64,000 nt of DNA from Peromyscus leucopus (Eukaryota; Chordata; Mammalia; Rodentia; Cricetidae): positions 37,471,958 to 37,535,957 of the forward strand of contig NC_051075.1 in the NCBI RefSeq assembly GCF_004664715.2, in the 5' to 3' direction. The position numbers were made by a program, and so were the translations under genes. The notes beneath the pieces were generated by a model. It saw only the letters and a program-made list of their open reading frames with translations, had not been told where the DNA came from and ran no database searches. Positions 1-10,350 of the stretch are shown here, one piece after another (positions within the stretch are counted from its first letter, which is position 1; every line of letters begins with the position of its first letter).

Positions 1-310
1 TGTTCTGCATCTCACTTCCTCTCTCCGCCCAGCTGCATCACTTCCTGTCTGTCTGTACAGACTTCCAGACCTCTGGGTTAGTGCTGAGATTAAAGGCTTG
101 TGTCACCATGCCTGGCTCTGTTCCCCAGTGTGGCCTTGAACTCACAGAGATCCGGATGGATCTCTGCCTCCTGAATGTTAGGATTAAAGGCATGTGCTAC
201 CATTGCCTGACTTCTATGTTTAATATAGTAGATGGCTTTTTCCTCTGATCCTCAGATAAGCTTTATTAAGAGTGCACAATATATTGGGGGACACAGTATA
301 TCACCACACA
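1..310 (-). mobile_element. LTR-like composite element, cut by the left window edge
   Basis: Read on the minus strand, the element begins at 310 with TGTGTGGTGATATACTG, has an AATAAA signal near 260, and then contains two successive B1-like half units, seen on the plus strand as 'GATTAAAGGC' at about 90 and again near 180. The TG start, polyadenylation signal and position suggest an ERV LTR that has absorbed SINE-derived sequence. The other end lies outside the window, so no target duplication can be checked. It could instead be a B4-type SINE cluster beside an unrelated fragment. Confidence 0.45.
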
Positions 311-327
311 CCATATATACTTCCATT

Positions 328-420
328 CCAGGGGATCCAACACTCTCTTCTGACCCTTACAGGCACCATACATGTAGGCAAGATACACATTAAGTAAAAT
401 CTAAAAAATAAATTTTTTTA
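328..420 (+). mobile_element. B2/B3-type SINE, 3' fragment
   Basis: The stretch starts with the 'TTCCAGGGGATCCAAC' block and continues through 'TCTTCTGACC' into an A-rich tail, which is the 3' half of a B2-class SINE. The tRNA-like 5' half is missing. Confidence 0.65.
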
Positions 421-470
421 AATCTGAGAGACAGAGGTCTTTCTCTTTTAGCACATCTGTTGGGGACATT

Positions 471-800
471 CAGTGGTGTCTTGGTCCATTTTTTGTTGGT
501 ATAACAAAATACCACAGACTGAGAATTCCTCTCCTAGTTCTGAAGGCTGTACAGTCCAATATCAAGGCGTTGGTGTCTGACAGAACCTCTGGGTCTATCA
601 TCACTTAGCAGAAGGCAGCTGGACAAGAACTTGCTAGTGAAATGAATAGATGAGGGAAACTCATCATTAAAGAATTTAAGTGGACCCAGCCTTCATGAGC
701 TAATCATCCCTTAAAGGGCCCATCTTTTGACATGGTCACAATAGGGATTAAGTTTCCAGCATATGAACTTTGGTGAACACTTCCAAACCACCCCTAAAAG
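471..800. mobile_element. Old mammal-wide interspersed repeat, unnamed
   Basis: The run from 'TTGGTATAACAAAATACCAC' through 'CATATGAACTTTGGTGAACAC' follows a repeat that I recognise as common to many mammals but cannot name with certainty. It is diverged and has no coding potential. Confidence 0.45.
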
Positions 801-903
801 ACAAATTAGCTTTGGAGATGTTTGTGAATTAGGAAAAAAATTCACCAGTTTCAGGGGAAATGTATCTATAGGTAAAGAACTTGCTGATCGAATAATCACA
901 CCC

Positions 904-1200
904 TTAGTTCAGGTCCCCAGCATTATCTGAAAGCCAGGCATGGTGGCATTACCCGTAACTCCAGCACCAGGGAGGCAGAGACAAGAGGATCTCAGGGGTT
1001 TGCTGGCCAGCCGGTCTAGTTGAAACTGAACTTGGGGTTCAGTGAGAGACCTTGCCTCAACAAAATAAAAAGGCAGAGAAGCAATTGAGCAAGAAATGGT
1101 CAATCCCTGGCCTCCACATACATACACATAAGTGAGCAAACATAGAAAAGCTTACCTGTACATGTGCACACATGTACACCACACACAAACATGAACAGTC
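904..1200 (+). mobile_element. B3-type SINE
   Basis: A central 'CCAGGCATGGTGGCATTACC' segment is followed by the 'GAGAGACCTTGCCTCAAC' block, a 'GGCCTCCACATACATAC' segment and a CA-rich tail, in the order of a B3/B2-superfamily SINE. It explains the short minus-strand ORF at 909-1139. Confidence 0.6.
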
Positions 1201-4084
1201 AATTAATCTGAAATACTGCATTTAGAACCTTTTCTAGAGCTAATAAATATAAACTTGGTAGCCTGAGCATGGCTGCTTACTTAAAGCCCAGAATGTATCT
1301 TTTTCAGTTCCTGTTCAACAAGGATAATCTGAAGCACTTTGCTTTCCTGGGGCTGTGTTAGCACGTCACTGTTCTACCTTTTCTGCTCAGTGACACAGTG
1401 TGATTGTAGACTGATCTTTGTCTCCTTACTATCTAGAAGAACATCGTGGCAGTTTATTATTTTGATTCCATTATAAAAATAGGGCCTGAGGAACAGGAAG
1501 TATCTATTATCCTATATACCTTAGAAAGACCATTAAGGCAGATGTGATCTGGCACATATCGTCATGGCCATTTAGGACTTAAGACAGGAGATCCATGAGC
1601 CTAGGAGTCTGGGACCAAACTGAGCAAAAGTATTTTAACTCATTCCTTAAAACAAAACAAAAACAAATTACCCTTATACCAGAGGGTGAAACATAAATCC
1701 ACGTGGTCCTAGCACATCAGTGAAATGTATCCATCTCAGAGGATGACTTGATGTGCTCAGCTGTCCTGTTTGGATTTTGAAGACAATGTACTACATTCGC
1801 TGCTCTGTGGTCCTTTCTCTCGTAACACATAACTACCAGTTTACTTGGGACCTCGAACGATGTAACACCTGGCTGATGACCTGTGCTTTGCCATGCAGTG
1901 TCCTGATACTTGGCCTTTAGGGCTCAGCAGACCTGATGGTGAACACAAATATGATACGGAGTTTCTTGCAAACCCCAAATGAGAATTGCAGCACTAAGGA
2001 TGCTACCTAGGCTTCTGGAATATGAACATGCCCGATCTGTGATGACTATATTACTGAAAGCCGACTCCTGGCTTATTACCAAGCATTTGGTAGATATTTA
2101 ACACCAGACTATGGGGTACTAAGTGGCTTTGTGACATAAACTGGTCCTTAGGAACTGTGTGTTATCTAGTTTACTTAATTACAAATGCAGGCATCAGAAT
2201 TTGATTGTTAAACGGAATAGTACATACTGGAAAAGCGTGGCACTCTCTGGAAGCACAGGTAAATTTCTAACAAGCTTCCATGGTGTCTGCCCACGCCACA
2301 CCCCTTTTCTTTTACTTACATATTCTGGCTCAGGGTCATTTAGTGGAGGGAGAACGTGTGCAGACCTGGTTTATGAATAGTCAGCATTCTGTGTTAGCAC
2401 CAATGTGAAGTAGCTTGCTGCTGATTTATGGCCCTGACCCACAAAGAGGAATGACAGTGAAGAGAGATTCTCCCAGTGGGTACAACGTTGATAGTACATT
2501 TCATTGACCTTTTCGTTAGGAAGGAGAATTGGCCTGAGGTATGAATCAGTATTGATTTATGCACATTAGGTAATACTTTGGTCAGTGACTTAGAAAGAGG
2601 ATTAAAATTAAGGAAGTTGGTAGGTAAGGTATGATGATGGGTGGGTTATTAGAATTACACAGAACATGAAAATATTTGTGAACTGTATGACCCCCCACCT
2701 GAGGATTTCCACCCTGAGAAGTGAGTGATTCTCCAAGGTGGTCTGCCCTAGATGTCAGCCAGCCAGTCTTTCAGCCACTGTAGTGCTGCTTAGTCGCCCC
2801 AGACGGCAATAAGAACTTAAGCTAAATAGACTTAACAGTGTGGAAGTCTGTTTGCCAGGTGTAATTCAGTATTGTCACTATGGAGTGTTTAGCTGGCTTT
2901 AGCAGAGGTCAGTACAGCGACTCCAGTCTGATATTGGTGCCTAGATCAGCCAGCCATCTGATTGTACTAGATGGTTTCTATTTTGATGGGAAAGGCCTCC
3001 ACAGAAACAGACACATACTGCACAGAGTTTGCATTCCCTGTCCATAAACTCCTTCTGGTGTCATAACCCGGGGGCTCGTAGAACACCTTGTTTCGTCTCC
3101 ATGTATCACTGTCTTTGGACAAGAAGCTGAGTTTGCTAAGAACGCAGTGTGCCAGTACAGTCCTGCCTTTGGAGTTAGGTGCTTGGCCTCGCACCTGTGA
3201 GTCAGAAATGGCTAATTTGATATAGCGGGGGGGGGGGGGTTGTCTGCTGACTGAGATGTGGTCTCCGTGAAGATATGGCATACAAATTAACCCAATATTC
3301 ATATTTTGTCATATGTAACCCATGATCAGAATTCATGGGCTTGTGAACCAAGGATTAGAAGTCTCATTGCTTTTAGATTATTCCTAATAATTATTGGAGA
3401 GTTTTTGTCCTTCTAACTTATTATTTGTAATTTTGTCTCTACACGCTGGGCTTAGTTATTGTTCCACAAAGGGAGGAACTCTATCTGGAGCCCTTAATAC
3501 TCACATTAGCTAGAATAATAATGTTAATGCTCAAGCTAGAACAAGTAGCCTGGATCATATGATGGAAGCCCCAAGAAAAGGATGAAAGAAAGTACAAATC
3601 TTGATCTTCCTTTGAAGGCACCATGTTCAGTGCTCGTGTTGTTCCAGGAGAGGGGATACTTTTCTACTTAAGCCACGAGGATTGTTTTACAGCAGCCCAG
3701 TTCACCCCTAACTAGTATAATCCATGGCATGTTGAGCTGATGAATTAGCCAGGGTCAACCTGTCTCCAAACAAATTTTCATTTGAGAGTAATGTCCTGTT
3801 TTATTTAAGCCTTTTTGAGATACATGTAAAAGCATGTTGATCGATACAAATGCCTCTTTAAATTTGCTTATTATAGACTCTATAACATAAATGGTATATC
3901 ATAGACTCTTTAATATGGAGGGAAGCATTAAGTTTGGGCATCAGTGATAGAAAAACTCCTGGCATAGGGAGGATTTTATTTACGATAAGGTAAAATGAAT
4001 GTGAGAAAGGACCAATAGAAGGAAAATTGAGGATACAGAGTAGAAAACAGGTTATATAAGATGTTAGAGATGCAAAAGCTTTAC
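1201..4084. other. Upstream intergenic DNA, no gene recognised
   Basis: I see no conserved exon, tRNA or recent repeat here. The only notable items are a run of 13 G at 3227-3239 and a 111-codon minus-strand ORF (2967-3302) across it, which I do not recognise. If gene order follows human 14q22, Map4k5 would lie on this side, but no exon of it is visible. Confidence 0.4.
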
Positions 4085-4205
4085 CTCAGAGTTGATTCAT
4101 GTTGTAGCATGTATCAGTACTTCTTCCTTATGACATAGTATTCCATCATATGGATAGACTACATTTGTTTACCCATTAGTCATTTGGCATCTGAGTTGTG
4201 TCTTA

Positions 4206-4596
4206 TGTAGCTAGTCTTTCTTGTCAGGCTTTGGACCACCAGTCCCCAAATAACAACGCAGAGACTTATTAATAATTATGAAAGCTTGGTCTTTAGCTAA
4301 GCTCTTAAAACTTAAATTAACCTGTTTCTGCTAATCTACCTTCTTTCTACATGGCTTTTTACATTTACATACATCTCTTCCATTCTGTACATCTGACTCC
4401 CTATGTGTCTCACTGTGTCCCCCACTTTACCAGATTCTGACCCTCTTGAGTTCCTCTCTCTGCCCAGAAGTCCTGTCTCTTCTCACCTGCCTAGCTATTG
4501 ACCATTCAACTCTTTATTAAACCAATCAGGTGCCTTAGGCAGGTGAGGCCAAAGACAGACACATCTTCACACAGTGTAAACAAATATCCCACAACA
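4206..4596 (-). mobile_element. Solo LTR, family X copy 1, 6-bp target duplication
   Basis: On the minus strand the element starts TGTTGTGGGATATT and ends CTAGCTACA, giving TG...CA ends, with AATAAA internally. It is flanked by a perfect 6-bp duplication, GTCTTA, at 4200-4205 and 4597-4602. Six-bp duplications are usual for class II (ERVK-type) retroviruses. Related copies lie at 14893-15236 and 19132-19468. 'Family X' is my label; I cannot give the library name. Confidence 0.65.
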
Positions 4597-4602
4597 GTCT
4601 TA

Positions 4603-4914
4603 GTTAGGGTTTTATTCCTGTGAAGAGACACCATGACCACGACAACTCTTATAAAGGAAAACATTTAGTTTGGGCTGGGTTACAGCCCAGAGGTTTGGTC
4701 CATTGTCATCATGGTGGGATGCATGGCAGTGTGCAGGCAGACGCGGTGCTGGAGAGGAGCTGAGAGTTCTGCATGGGAATCAGCAGGCAGCAGGGAAAGA
4801 GAGTGACACTGGGCCTGGCTTGACTATCTGAACCCCAAAACCCACCCCACTGACACACTTCCTCCAACAAGGCCACACCTCCTAAGAGTGCCACTTTCTG
4901 TGAGCCTGTGGAGG
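4603..4914 (-). mobile_element. High-copy rodent repeat, family A, flanked by 12-bp duplication
   Basis: 'TTAGTTAGGGTTTT' followed by 'GAAGAGACACCATGACCACG' and later 'TCCTCCAACAAGGCCACACC' is a very common rodent interspersed repeat that I label family A. TGAGTTGTGTCT occurs at 4192-4203 and again at 4915-4926, so the element duplicated 12 bp of the old L1 on insertion. The LTR at 4206-4596 later landed at its left junction. The minus-strand ORF at 4709-4894 is part of this repeat. Confidence 0.6.
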
Positions 4915-5529
4915 TGAGTTGTGTCTACTTTTTCATATTATTAACACTAACATTGCTGTACGAGTCTCTGTGTGGACTGCCACTGTCATTTCTTTGGGCT
5001 ACACACCTAGGCGGAGAATTGCCGAGTCACACAGTCATCCTGTGTTTAGTTTGCAGAAGGACCGGACTCCTTTCTCATGTTGCTGCAGCATTTTATATTT
5101 TCACCTGTGGTGTGTGAAGGTGTTAGTTTTTCTACACACTCGTCAGTGCCTTCTATTGCCTCTCTTGGTTATAGTCACTCCAGATGTGAAGTGGTATCAT
5201 GTGGTTTTGCATTTCTGGAATGAGTGAAAATGTCATCATTTCATGTCCTACTAGCCATTTGGTTCACTTGAGACATACGAAACATCTTAAGTTTAGCTAC
5301 TTAAAATTTCAGATTATTGTATTTTTATTATGTCATATTACAATTCAGTGTCTCAGAGTTCATTCTATTCTCCCCCTCCTGTTTTCTTAACCTTAGGTAA
5401 CTCTATCTCTGTCATTATGTGCTTTACATCTCTTTAATCCTAGTGCACACATAATTTCTAACCATGTGTGCTAAGCAAACAGAACAACAAAAGAGTGCAA
5501 TTCTTGTATTTAGTTCCTGTTGGTTTAAC

Positions 5530-5835
5530 TTTTTTTTTTCTTCAGGTTCTCATTATGTAGCTCACTTTGGCCCTGAACTTACTTATTCAAGACTAGCCTT
5601 GGGCTTGAAATCCTCTTTCCTCCCAAGTGTTGGCTTAAGTTGACTCTCTTTGTGTTTTGATTAATTTTTACATTTACTTAGTGTTTGTAGGAGAGGATGT
5701 ATAGAGGTCAGAGGATACGTTGCTGGAGGTAGTTCTTTTCTTCTACCGTGTAGGTTCGAGGACTGAACCCAGGCTGTGAGGCTTGGCAGCAAGCACCTTT
5801 CCACCCTGAACCACGTGGTGGCCTCCACTTGTGTT
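5530..5835 (-). mobile_element. Degenerate B1-like and B2/B3-like SINEs in tandem
   Basis: A diverged antisense B1-like stretch (5530-5640, poly-T then 'TCTCATTATGTAGCTCA') is followed by an antisense B2/B3 (5670-5835, 'GAGGTCAGAGGATACG' through 'CTGAACCCAGGCTGTGAGGC'). Confidence 0.5.
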
Positions 5836-6443
5836 TTAGATGGAGTTTGGCAGCTGGACTTTAGTTCCTTCCACGTTGTACTTGATCCTGGCCAAAATGC
5901 TAAAAATAATTCCGTCCACATCCTGGTTAGTTCACTTATTTATTTTGGAGACTGTGAAACTGTCATGGCTGTAAGAGAATTATGTACACAAGCTATGCGT
6001 GGGGAATGTGAGTACCCACAGCCCTTCCTGCCATTTCCATTCTCCTGCCTACCTCCCATCAGCAACCTGTCTCAGTGCCTTCTGAGTTATTTTTACCATG
6101 TTCATTGCATAGATAAATAGAAACATTATTTTATAGCATTTTCTATTTTATGGGAGGTTATATTATTATTTGATCCATCTTCCACTTAAATGGGTGGAAA
6201 TTAATTTTGACAGTTGATAATGACCAACTGAATTTTTTAAAGACTCATAATAGTGCATTGTGCAGATAGATCACATTTTATTCAACCACTCCTCAATGTG
6301 TGGGCATTTCACCTGCTTCTGGTGTTTTACAGTTATAACCCCCACACAAACATAACAAATAACTTTTTATGTTTATTTTCATGTGGTTTAAAGTATTTCC
6401 TTGGGGTTTATTAAGTTAATGGTTAAAAATAAATAAAAGCCAG
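5836..6443. other. No gene; possible old L1 scraps
   Basis: AT-rich sequence. A short region near 6240-6345 loosely resembles antisense L1 ORF2. The 114-codon ORF starting at 5776 has no recognisable domain and begins inside a SINE, so I do not call it. Confidence 0.35.
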
Positions 6444-6737
6444 AGGCCAGGGATGGTTGTGCACATGTTTAATCCCAGCACTCAGGGGGCAGAGGCAGGC
6501 AGATGTCTGAGTCAGAGGCCGGTGTGGTCTACAACAGAGCAAGTTTCAGGACATCCAGGGCTGCAGAGTGAAACCCTGCCTCAAAATACAATACAATACA
6601 ATACAGTACAGTACAGTACAATACAATACAATACAATACAGCCAGGCATGACAGTAGCACATGCTTATAATGGATCACTCAGGAGTTGTGATCAGGAAAA
6701 CTAGGGGTTCAAGGCCAACCAGGGCAGTGTAGCAATA
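6444..6737 (+). mobile_element. B1 SINE with (AATAC)n tail, then a second B1-like fragment
   Basis: A plus-strand B1 (6444-6584) carries 'TTTAATCCCAGCACTCAGGG' and ends in a pentanucleotide tail, (AATAC)n with GTAC variants, at 6585-6640. A diverged second unit, 'GCCAGGCATGACAGTAGCAC', starts at 6641. The tail looks like a B1 poly(A) that has become a microsatellite. Confidence 0.7.
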
Positions 6738-7020
6738 TCCTTTTGTAGATAAGTATTCCAGAAACGCCTACTGACAGAATCCAGAAACAGTGACACCCCA
6801 GCAGCAGGAGCACAGCCTGAAAGGAGCCCAGAGTGCCCAGAGAAATGCCTCCTCCTAGTCCTGAGGCAGGGCAAGAGGAGGGAATCCTGAAACATTTCCT
6901 TGTGCCCCAAACCGGGAAGTGCCTAACATTTGCAGATGAAGCAAATGTTACAAACACAGGAGCCGACTCAAAGAAGCTCCTTAGGGCAAATCTAGGGAAT
7001 TTCCAACATTGAAAAGAACG

Positions 7021-7345
7021 GGAGGACTGAAGAGATGGCTCAGTGGATAAGAGCACTTGCTGTGCACATTTGATGACCCGAGTTCAGATCTCTGTCATGT
7101 AAAAGCCAAGTATAGCGCTGGTGCCTATAATCCCGTGCTAGGTAGGGGAGAGACAGCAGGAGCTTTGGCCCTTGCTAACAGCCGGCCTAGGGTAGTTGGT
7201 GAGCTCCAGGGCTAATGAGAGACTCCGTCTCGATTGAGTAAGGCAGAGAGTGACAGAGCAGGACCCTGGGCATCCTCCTCTGACCTCTACAAGCACGGAC
7301 ATCTGCACACATATACATGCACTCTTAAAAAGGAAGGAAGGATGG
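7021..7345 (+). mobile_element. B3-type SINE, near full length
   Basis: The tRNA-like head 'GAAGAGATGGCTCAGTGGAT' is followed by 'GATGACCCGAGTTCAGATC', the 'GCCTATAATCCCGTGC' block, 'GAGAGACTCCGTCTCGATTG' and a CA-rich 3' end. The head contains recognisable pol III A- and B-box positions of a B2-superfamily SINE. Confidence 0.7.
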
Positions 7346-7387
7346 CAATGAACCGTCTTTAAAGAGTCCATGAATCTATAGTTCTTT

Positions 7388-8195
7388 TTTGTTGTTGTTG
7401 CTGTGACACAACACCATGACGATGCTGGCTAGTTTTATGTCAACTTGTCACAAGCTAGAGTTAACTCAAAGGAGGGAGCCTCAACTGAGAAGATGCCTCC
7501 ATATGATCTGGCTGTAGGGCATTTTCTTAATTAATGATCAGTGAGGGAGGACCCAGCCCATTGTGTGTGGTGCCATCCTTGGTTCTGGGTTAGTTCTATA
7601 AGAAAGCAGGCTAAGCAAGCCATAGGGAGCAAGCAGTAAGCAGCTCCCCTCCATGGCTTCTGCATCAGCTCCTGCCTCCAGGTTCCCACCCTGTTTGAGT
7701 TCCTGTCCTGACTTCCTTTGATAAAGAACATTGAGTGATGTGGAAGAGTCAGCCAAATAAGCCCTTTCCTCCCCAACCTGCTTTTTGGTCATGGTGTTTC
7801 ATCGTAACAACAGATACCCTAACTAAGACAATGACCTGGCATTCTTGTCTGAATTACATTTATATTAATTATTTTAAATGGGAATTTAAAAATAATTAAA
7901 TTTTTAAGGCAACTTAAAGGAAGGGTTTGTTTTGGGCTTCAGTTCTAGAGGGATAAGGGTCCATTACCACCTAGGCTGGGAAGCATGGCAGCAGGCAGGC
8001 AGGGTGGTAGGAATAGCTAAGGCTCACATTTCCAACTGCAAGCATCAAGCAGGCTCTCAGAACCTGCCCTTAGTGACATACTCCCTCCAGCAAGGCCACA
8101 TCTGGTAAACCTACCGAAACAGTGCCACCAACTGAAGACAGAGCATTCAAATGCTCAAGATACTTGGGAGATACCTCATTCAAACCACCCTAGTG
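7388..8195. mobile_element. Nested family A repeats
   Basis: 7388-7427 looks like the start of an antisense family A copy ('GCTGTGACACAACACCATGA'). A related copy in the other orientation (about 7428-7830, 'GTTTTATGTCAACTTGTCAC' through 'CTAACTAAGACA') interrupts it. The first copy resumes near 7905 ('AAGGCAACTTAAAGGAAGGG') and runs to about 8195. Between the inserted copy and the resumption sits a 63-bp segment (7835-7897) that has a perfect inverted partner downstream. Confidence 0.5.
7835..7897. repeat. Left arm of a perfect 63-bp inverted repeat
   Basis: The reverse complement of this 63-bp segment is found without mismatch at 8296-8358. It begins CCTGGCATTCTTGTCTG and ends AAAAATAATT. 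The spacer between the arms is 398 bp. Identity stops abruptly at both ends. Confidence 0.9.
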
Positions 8196-8210
8196 TTGCT
8201 CAATATATAA

Positions 8211-8212
<2 letters not shown>

Positions 8213-8255
<43 letters not shown>
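8213..8255. repeat. (GT)n microsatellite
   Basis: About 21 uninterrupted GT dinucleotides. The array lies inside the spacer of the 63-bp inverted repeat, just after the family A remnant. Confidence 0.95.
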
Positions 8256-8257
<2 letters not shown>

Positions 8258-8295
8258 ATAGAACGTCTAACTGTAAACTGTAAAAGAAATTATAG

Positions 8296-8358
8296 AATTA
8301 TTTTTAAATTCCCATTTAAAATAATTAATATAAATGTAATTCAGACAAGAATGCCAGG
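8296..8358. repeat. Right arm of a perfect 63-bp inverted repeat
   Basis: This is the partner of 7835-7897. It runs on into DNA that looks like the ordinary local background, so it may be the original copy and the left arm the inserted one; that is inference. Confidence 0.9.
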
Positions 8359-9186
8359 ATTACTGAAATCATTAGGTAAAACGTCCTTGGGGAACAGTTG
8401 AAGACATACTATACGTGCAGTCATTTACTGAAGGCTTTTTTGTGATGTCCAATTTCATAGTATTTACCCATAAATTACTTCACTAAGAGGGAAAATGGCT
8501 TCTATGAAAGTGAGGAGTTATTGTAACATGCCCTAAGTAGAGACCATGGGTCTGGCCATTGAGAGGCTGGCATCGTGTGGATCAGTAGAGTGTGAACAGG
8601 ACAAACTGAGGAGGTGAATGGGATGCAAGGATCTAGTGGTCAGAGTGTGAAGGGGTGGGTCTACAGGATCCTGACCACACCGACGTTTGGGCAGAGAGGC
8701 AGAAACTTTTTTTAAAGTAAGAATATGTTTTAGTATTTGTTGCATTTTCCTTGAAATTTGCTGCGACCTTTATAGCTGCCGAAGCATCCTGTACACCCTG
8801 ACGATGGAGCCTGTTTTTTCTTCAGATGTTTGCTGTCAGACTATATATAACTTCAGACTGTCTTTGCAACTTTGAGATGTTCCATTAGACACTGAGCAGT
8901 TACAGATTACAGTTAATCTCGAGCTTACTTTGATCTAAATTAGCCTAATTATAAGACTCAGACTTGCTTAGTGTACATTTACAACAATACAAGTGTACAT
9001 TTTAAAATATGACCTTCTAAAATGAAAACTTAAAAAGATGCCTGGGGGATAATGCAGAGCACTTTAATTTGTCCAGGTGTTGCTAGCATGTGTTGGAGCA
9101 GCCAGAATAATGATGGTTTATGTGCTTCTGTTTATGTTTAAAAGATAATGCTTTTAAATTCTATGAGTGTGTGCTGGGGTGCTGTT
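8359..9186. other. Proximal upstream region of Atl1, no gene seen
   Basis: Largely non-repetitive, moderately AT-rich sequence immediately upstream of the Atl1 promoter. No exon or clear regulatory motif can be assigned by eye. Short ORFs at 8533-8745 and 8687-8875 have no recognisable features. Confidence 0.4.
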
Positions 9187-9225
9187 TGTGTGTGTGTGTG
9201 TGTGCGCGCGCGCGCGCGCGCGCGC
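9187..9225. repeat. (TG)n(CG)n alternating purine-pyrimidine tract
   Basis: A TG run switches directly into an uninterrupted CG run of about ten repeats. It lies roughly 300 bp upstream of the Atl1 start codon. Such tracts are classical Z-DNA formers. Long CG runs are normally lost by deamination, so survival here suggests low methylation or recent expansion. Confidence 0.95.
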
Positions 9226-9229
9226 TGAA

Positions 9230-9525
9230 AATGTTGCAGTATATAGTCTCTCGCTGTCTTCACAGATTAGGGGTGGGCCAAGGTACAGAGGGTGTGACGC
9301 TGGTATTTGTGTGAACTCCAGCTGGTGATGCTGAGCTTGGTTCATCCGCTTTCTCCTCCCTTTTCCTCCCCGGTCCTTCCCACCAGCGCCACAGCAACAT
9401 CCTCAGAGTCTGAGCGAACTGCGCCCAGAGCGGGCACAGAGCCTCTTACTGCCAGCAACCTGCGGCCCTGGAGACGACCACAAGCGCAGTGACAGCACCT
9501 CGCCACCACCAGCCCAAGGACCGCC
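9230..9525 (+). promoter_or_regulatory. Atl1: Atl1 proximal promoter and 5' untranslated region
   Basis: The sequence immediately 5' of the Atl1 ATG is GC-enriched and pyrimidine-rich (9345-9385). A weak TATA-like string, GTATATAGTC, lies at about 9239. The transcription start cannot be fixed from sequence, and the 5' UTR may itself be spliced upstream. The stretch just before the ATG (CCGCC then ATGG) is a strong Kozak context and supports the start chosen. Confidence 0.55.
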
Positions 9526-10350
9526 ATGGCCAAGAGCCGCAGGGACAGAAACAGTTGGGGTGAGTAGCAATCGGTAACTTGTGCAGCCTTCAGAGGGTCT
9601 GGCCCTGTGTTTTCTGCTGCCGAGCGCCTGCCTCTGCAGACTGCTCACTGCTGGGAGGAATCGCGCTGTCACCAGTGCGGAGCCTGGTGCAGGCCTGGCC
9701 TGCGGCTCCTTCCCGTTCCCTGCGAGCCGCCTCCTCCCAGCATTTGGACAGCACCCTGTGGACTCTGAGCTCTGGGCTCCGCCCTTGAGATAGGTTAGAA
9801 GCTTGGCTCAGAAGGTGGTCTAGAGCTGTGGTTGCGGGCGAAGAGGGGCAAAGGGTCGATCTGGAGCAGGTGGAGCCCCAGTCTGCTCTCTGGGGCAAGG
9901 GCTTATTCGGATGCTGGCGGGCTCTGGGCGGGCGGTGGAACAATGAGGCGGAGCGCGCGAGCTAGGACACTGCGCTGCAGACGTGTCTCAGCAGCCTGGG
10001 ATATGGGGTACCCTCCTGAGAGTCCCTAGCACTGCACACTTACTCCAGTTTGGGGTTGGTGGAGGGATGGGGGAGAGGGCGAGCAGAATTGGGGTTTGTA
10101 GCCTGCCGCCCAACCCGGATCTATTCAGACTAGCCTCAAGACTGGCTTTGTTCTTCGATTTTTACCTTGTGGAGATACTGGGTTCATGATTCAGCACCGG
10201 GCCTAAGGAAGGGCTGGGCCCAGTGGGTTCACGCGCGAGTGGGTGGGCGGTGCTCACGCAGGCAGGCAGAACGGAGAGGAGCGCAGCGATGCAGGAGAAA
10301 CCGCGCCCCGCCCGCTTTGCTGTTCCAGACCAGATCTGGAGGAGTGTGGG
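9380..10350. promoter_or_regulatory. CpG-rich region spanning Atl1 exon 1 and the start of intron 1
   Basis: CpG is visibly enriched here compared with the AT-rich flanks, with clusters near 9410-9480, 9660-9730, 9835-9990 and 10220-10320. It covers the start codon and the first 800 bp of intron 1, as expected of a housekeeping-type promoter island. The many overlapping ORFs on both strands, including the 117-codon one at 9590-9943, come from the scarcity of stop codons in GC-rich DNA. Confidence 0.6.
9526..9559 (+). CDS. Atl1: Atlastin-1, coding exon 1 (codons 1-11 plus first base of 12)
   Basis: The exon encodes MAKSRRDRNSW and the first base of G12, then meets a GTGAG donor at 9560. The peptide matches the start of mammalian atlastin-1, where from memory human has N rather than S at position 4. 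Joined to the exon at 32923 it reads MAKSRRDRNSWGGFSEK. The split after 34 coding bases is a phase-1 intron. The ATG sits in a strong Kozak context inside the CpG-rich region. This short basic segment begins the cytosolic N-terminal tail that precedes the GTPase domain. Intron 1 that follows is 23.4 kb. I am confident because the short exon, its phase and the next exon all agree. Confidence 0.9.

Larger units (their letters stand above)
4085..5300 (-). mobile_element. Ancient L1 ORF2 remnant, split by later insertions
   Basis: The flanks 4085-4203 and 4915-5300 read as the antisense of the C-terminal part of an old mammalian L1 ORF2 and 3' end, for example 'GTATTCCATCATATGGATAG' and 'GATGTGAAGTGGTATCATG'. 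The two parts are consecutive in L1 order, and the DNA between them is later insertion. The ORFs at 4908-5390 are shadows of this remnant. Confidence 0.6.

Noticed and set aside
7021..7090. tRNA gene
   Set aside because: The tRNA-like sequence is the head of a B2/B3 SINE, as in the other B2 and ID copies in the window.
9590..9943. 117-codon minus-strand ORF beside the promoter, a possible divergent gene
   Set aside because: It lies in the CpG-rich region where stops are rare; several overlapping ORFs of similar length occur on both strands and none resembles the start of Map4k5 or another known neighbour.
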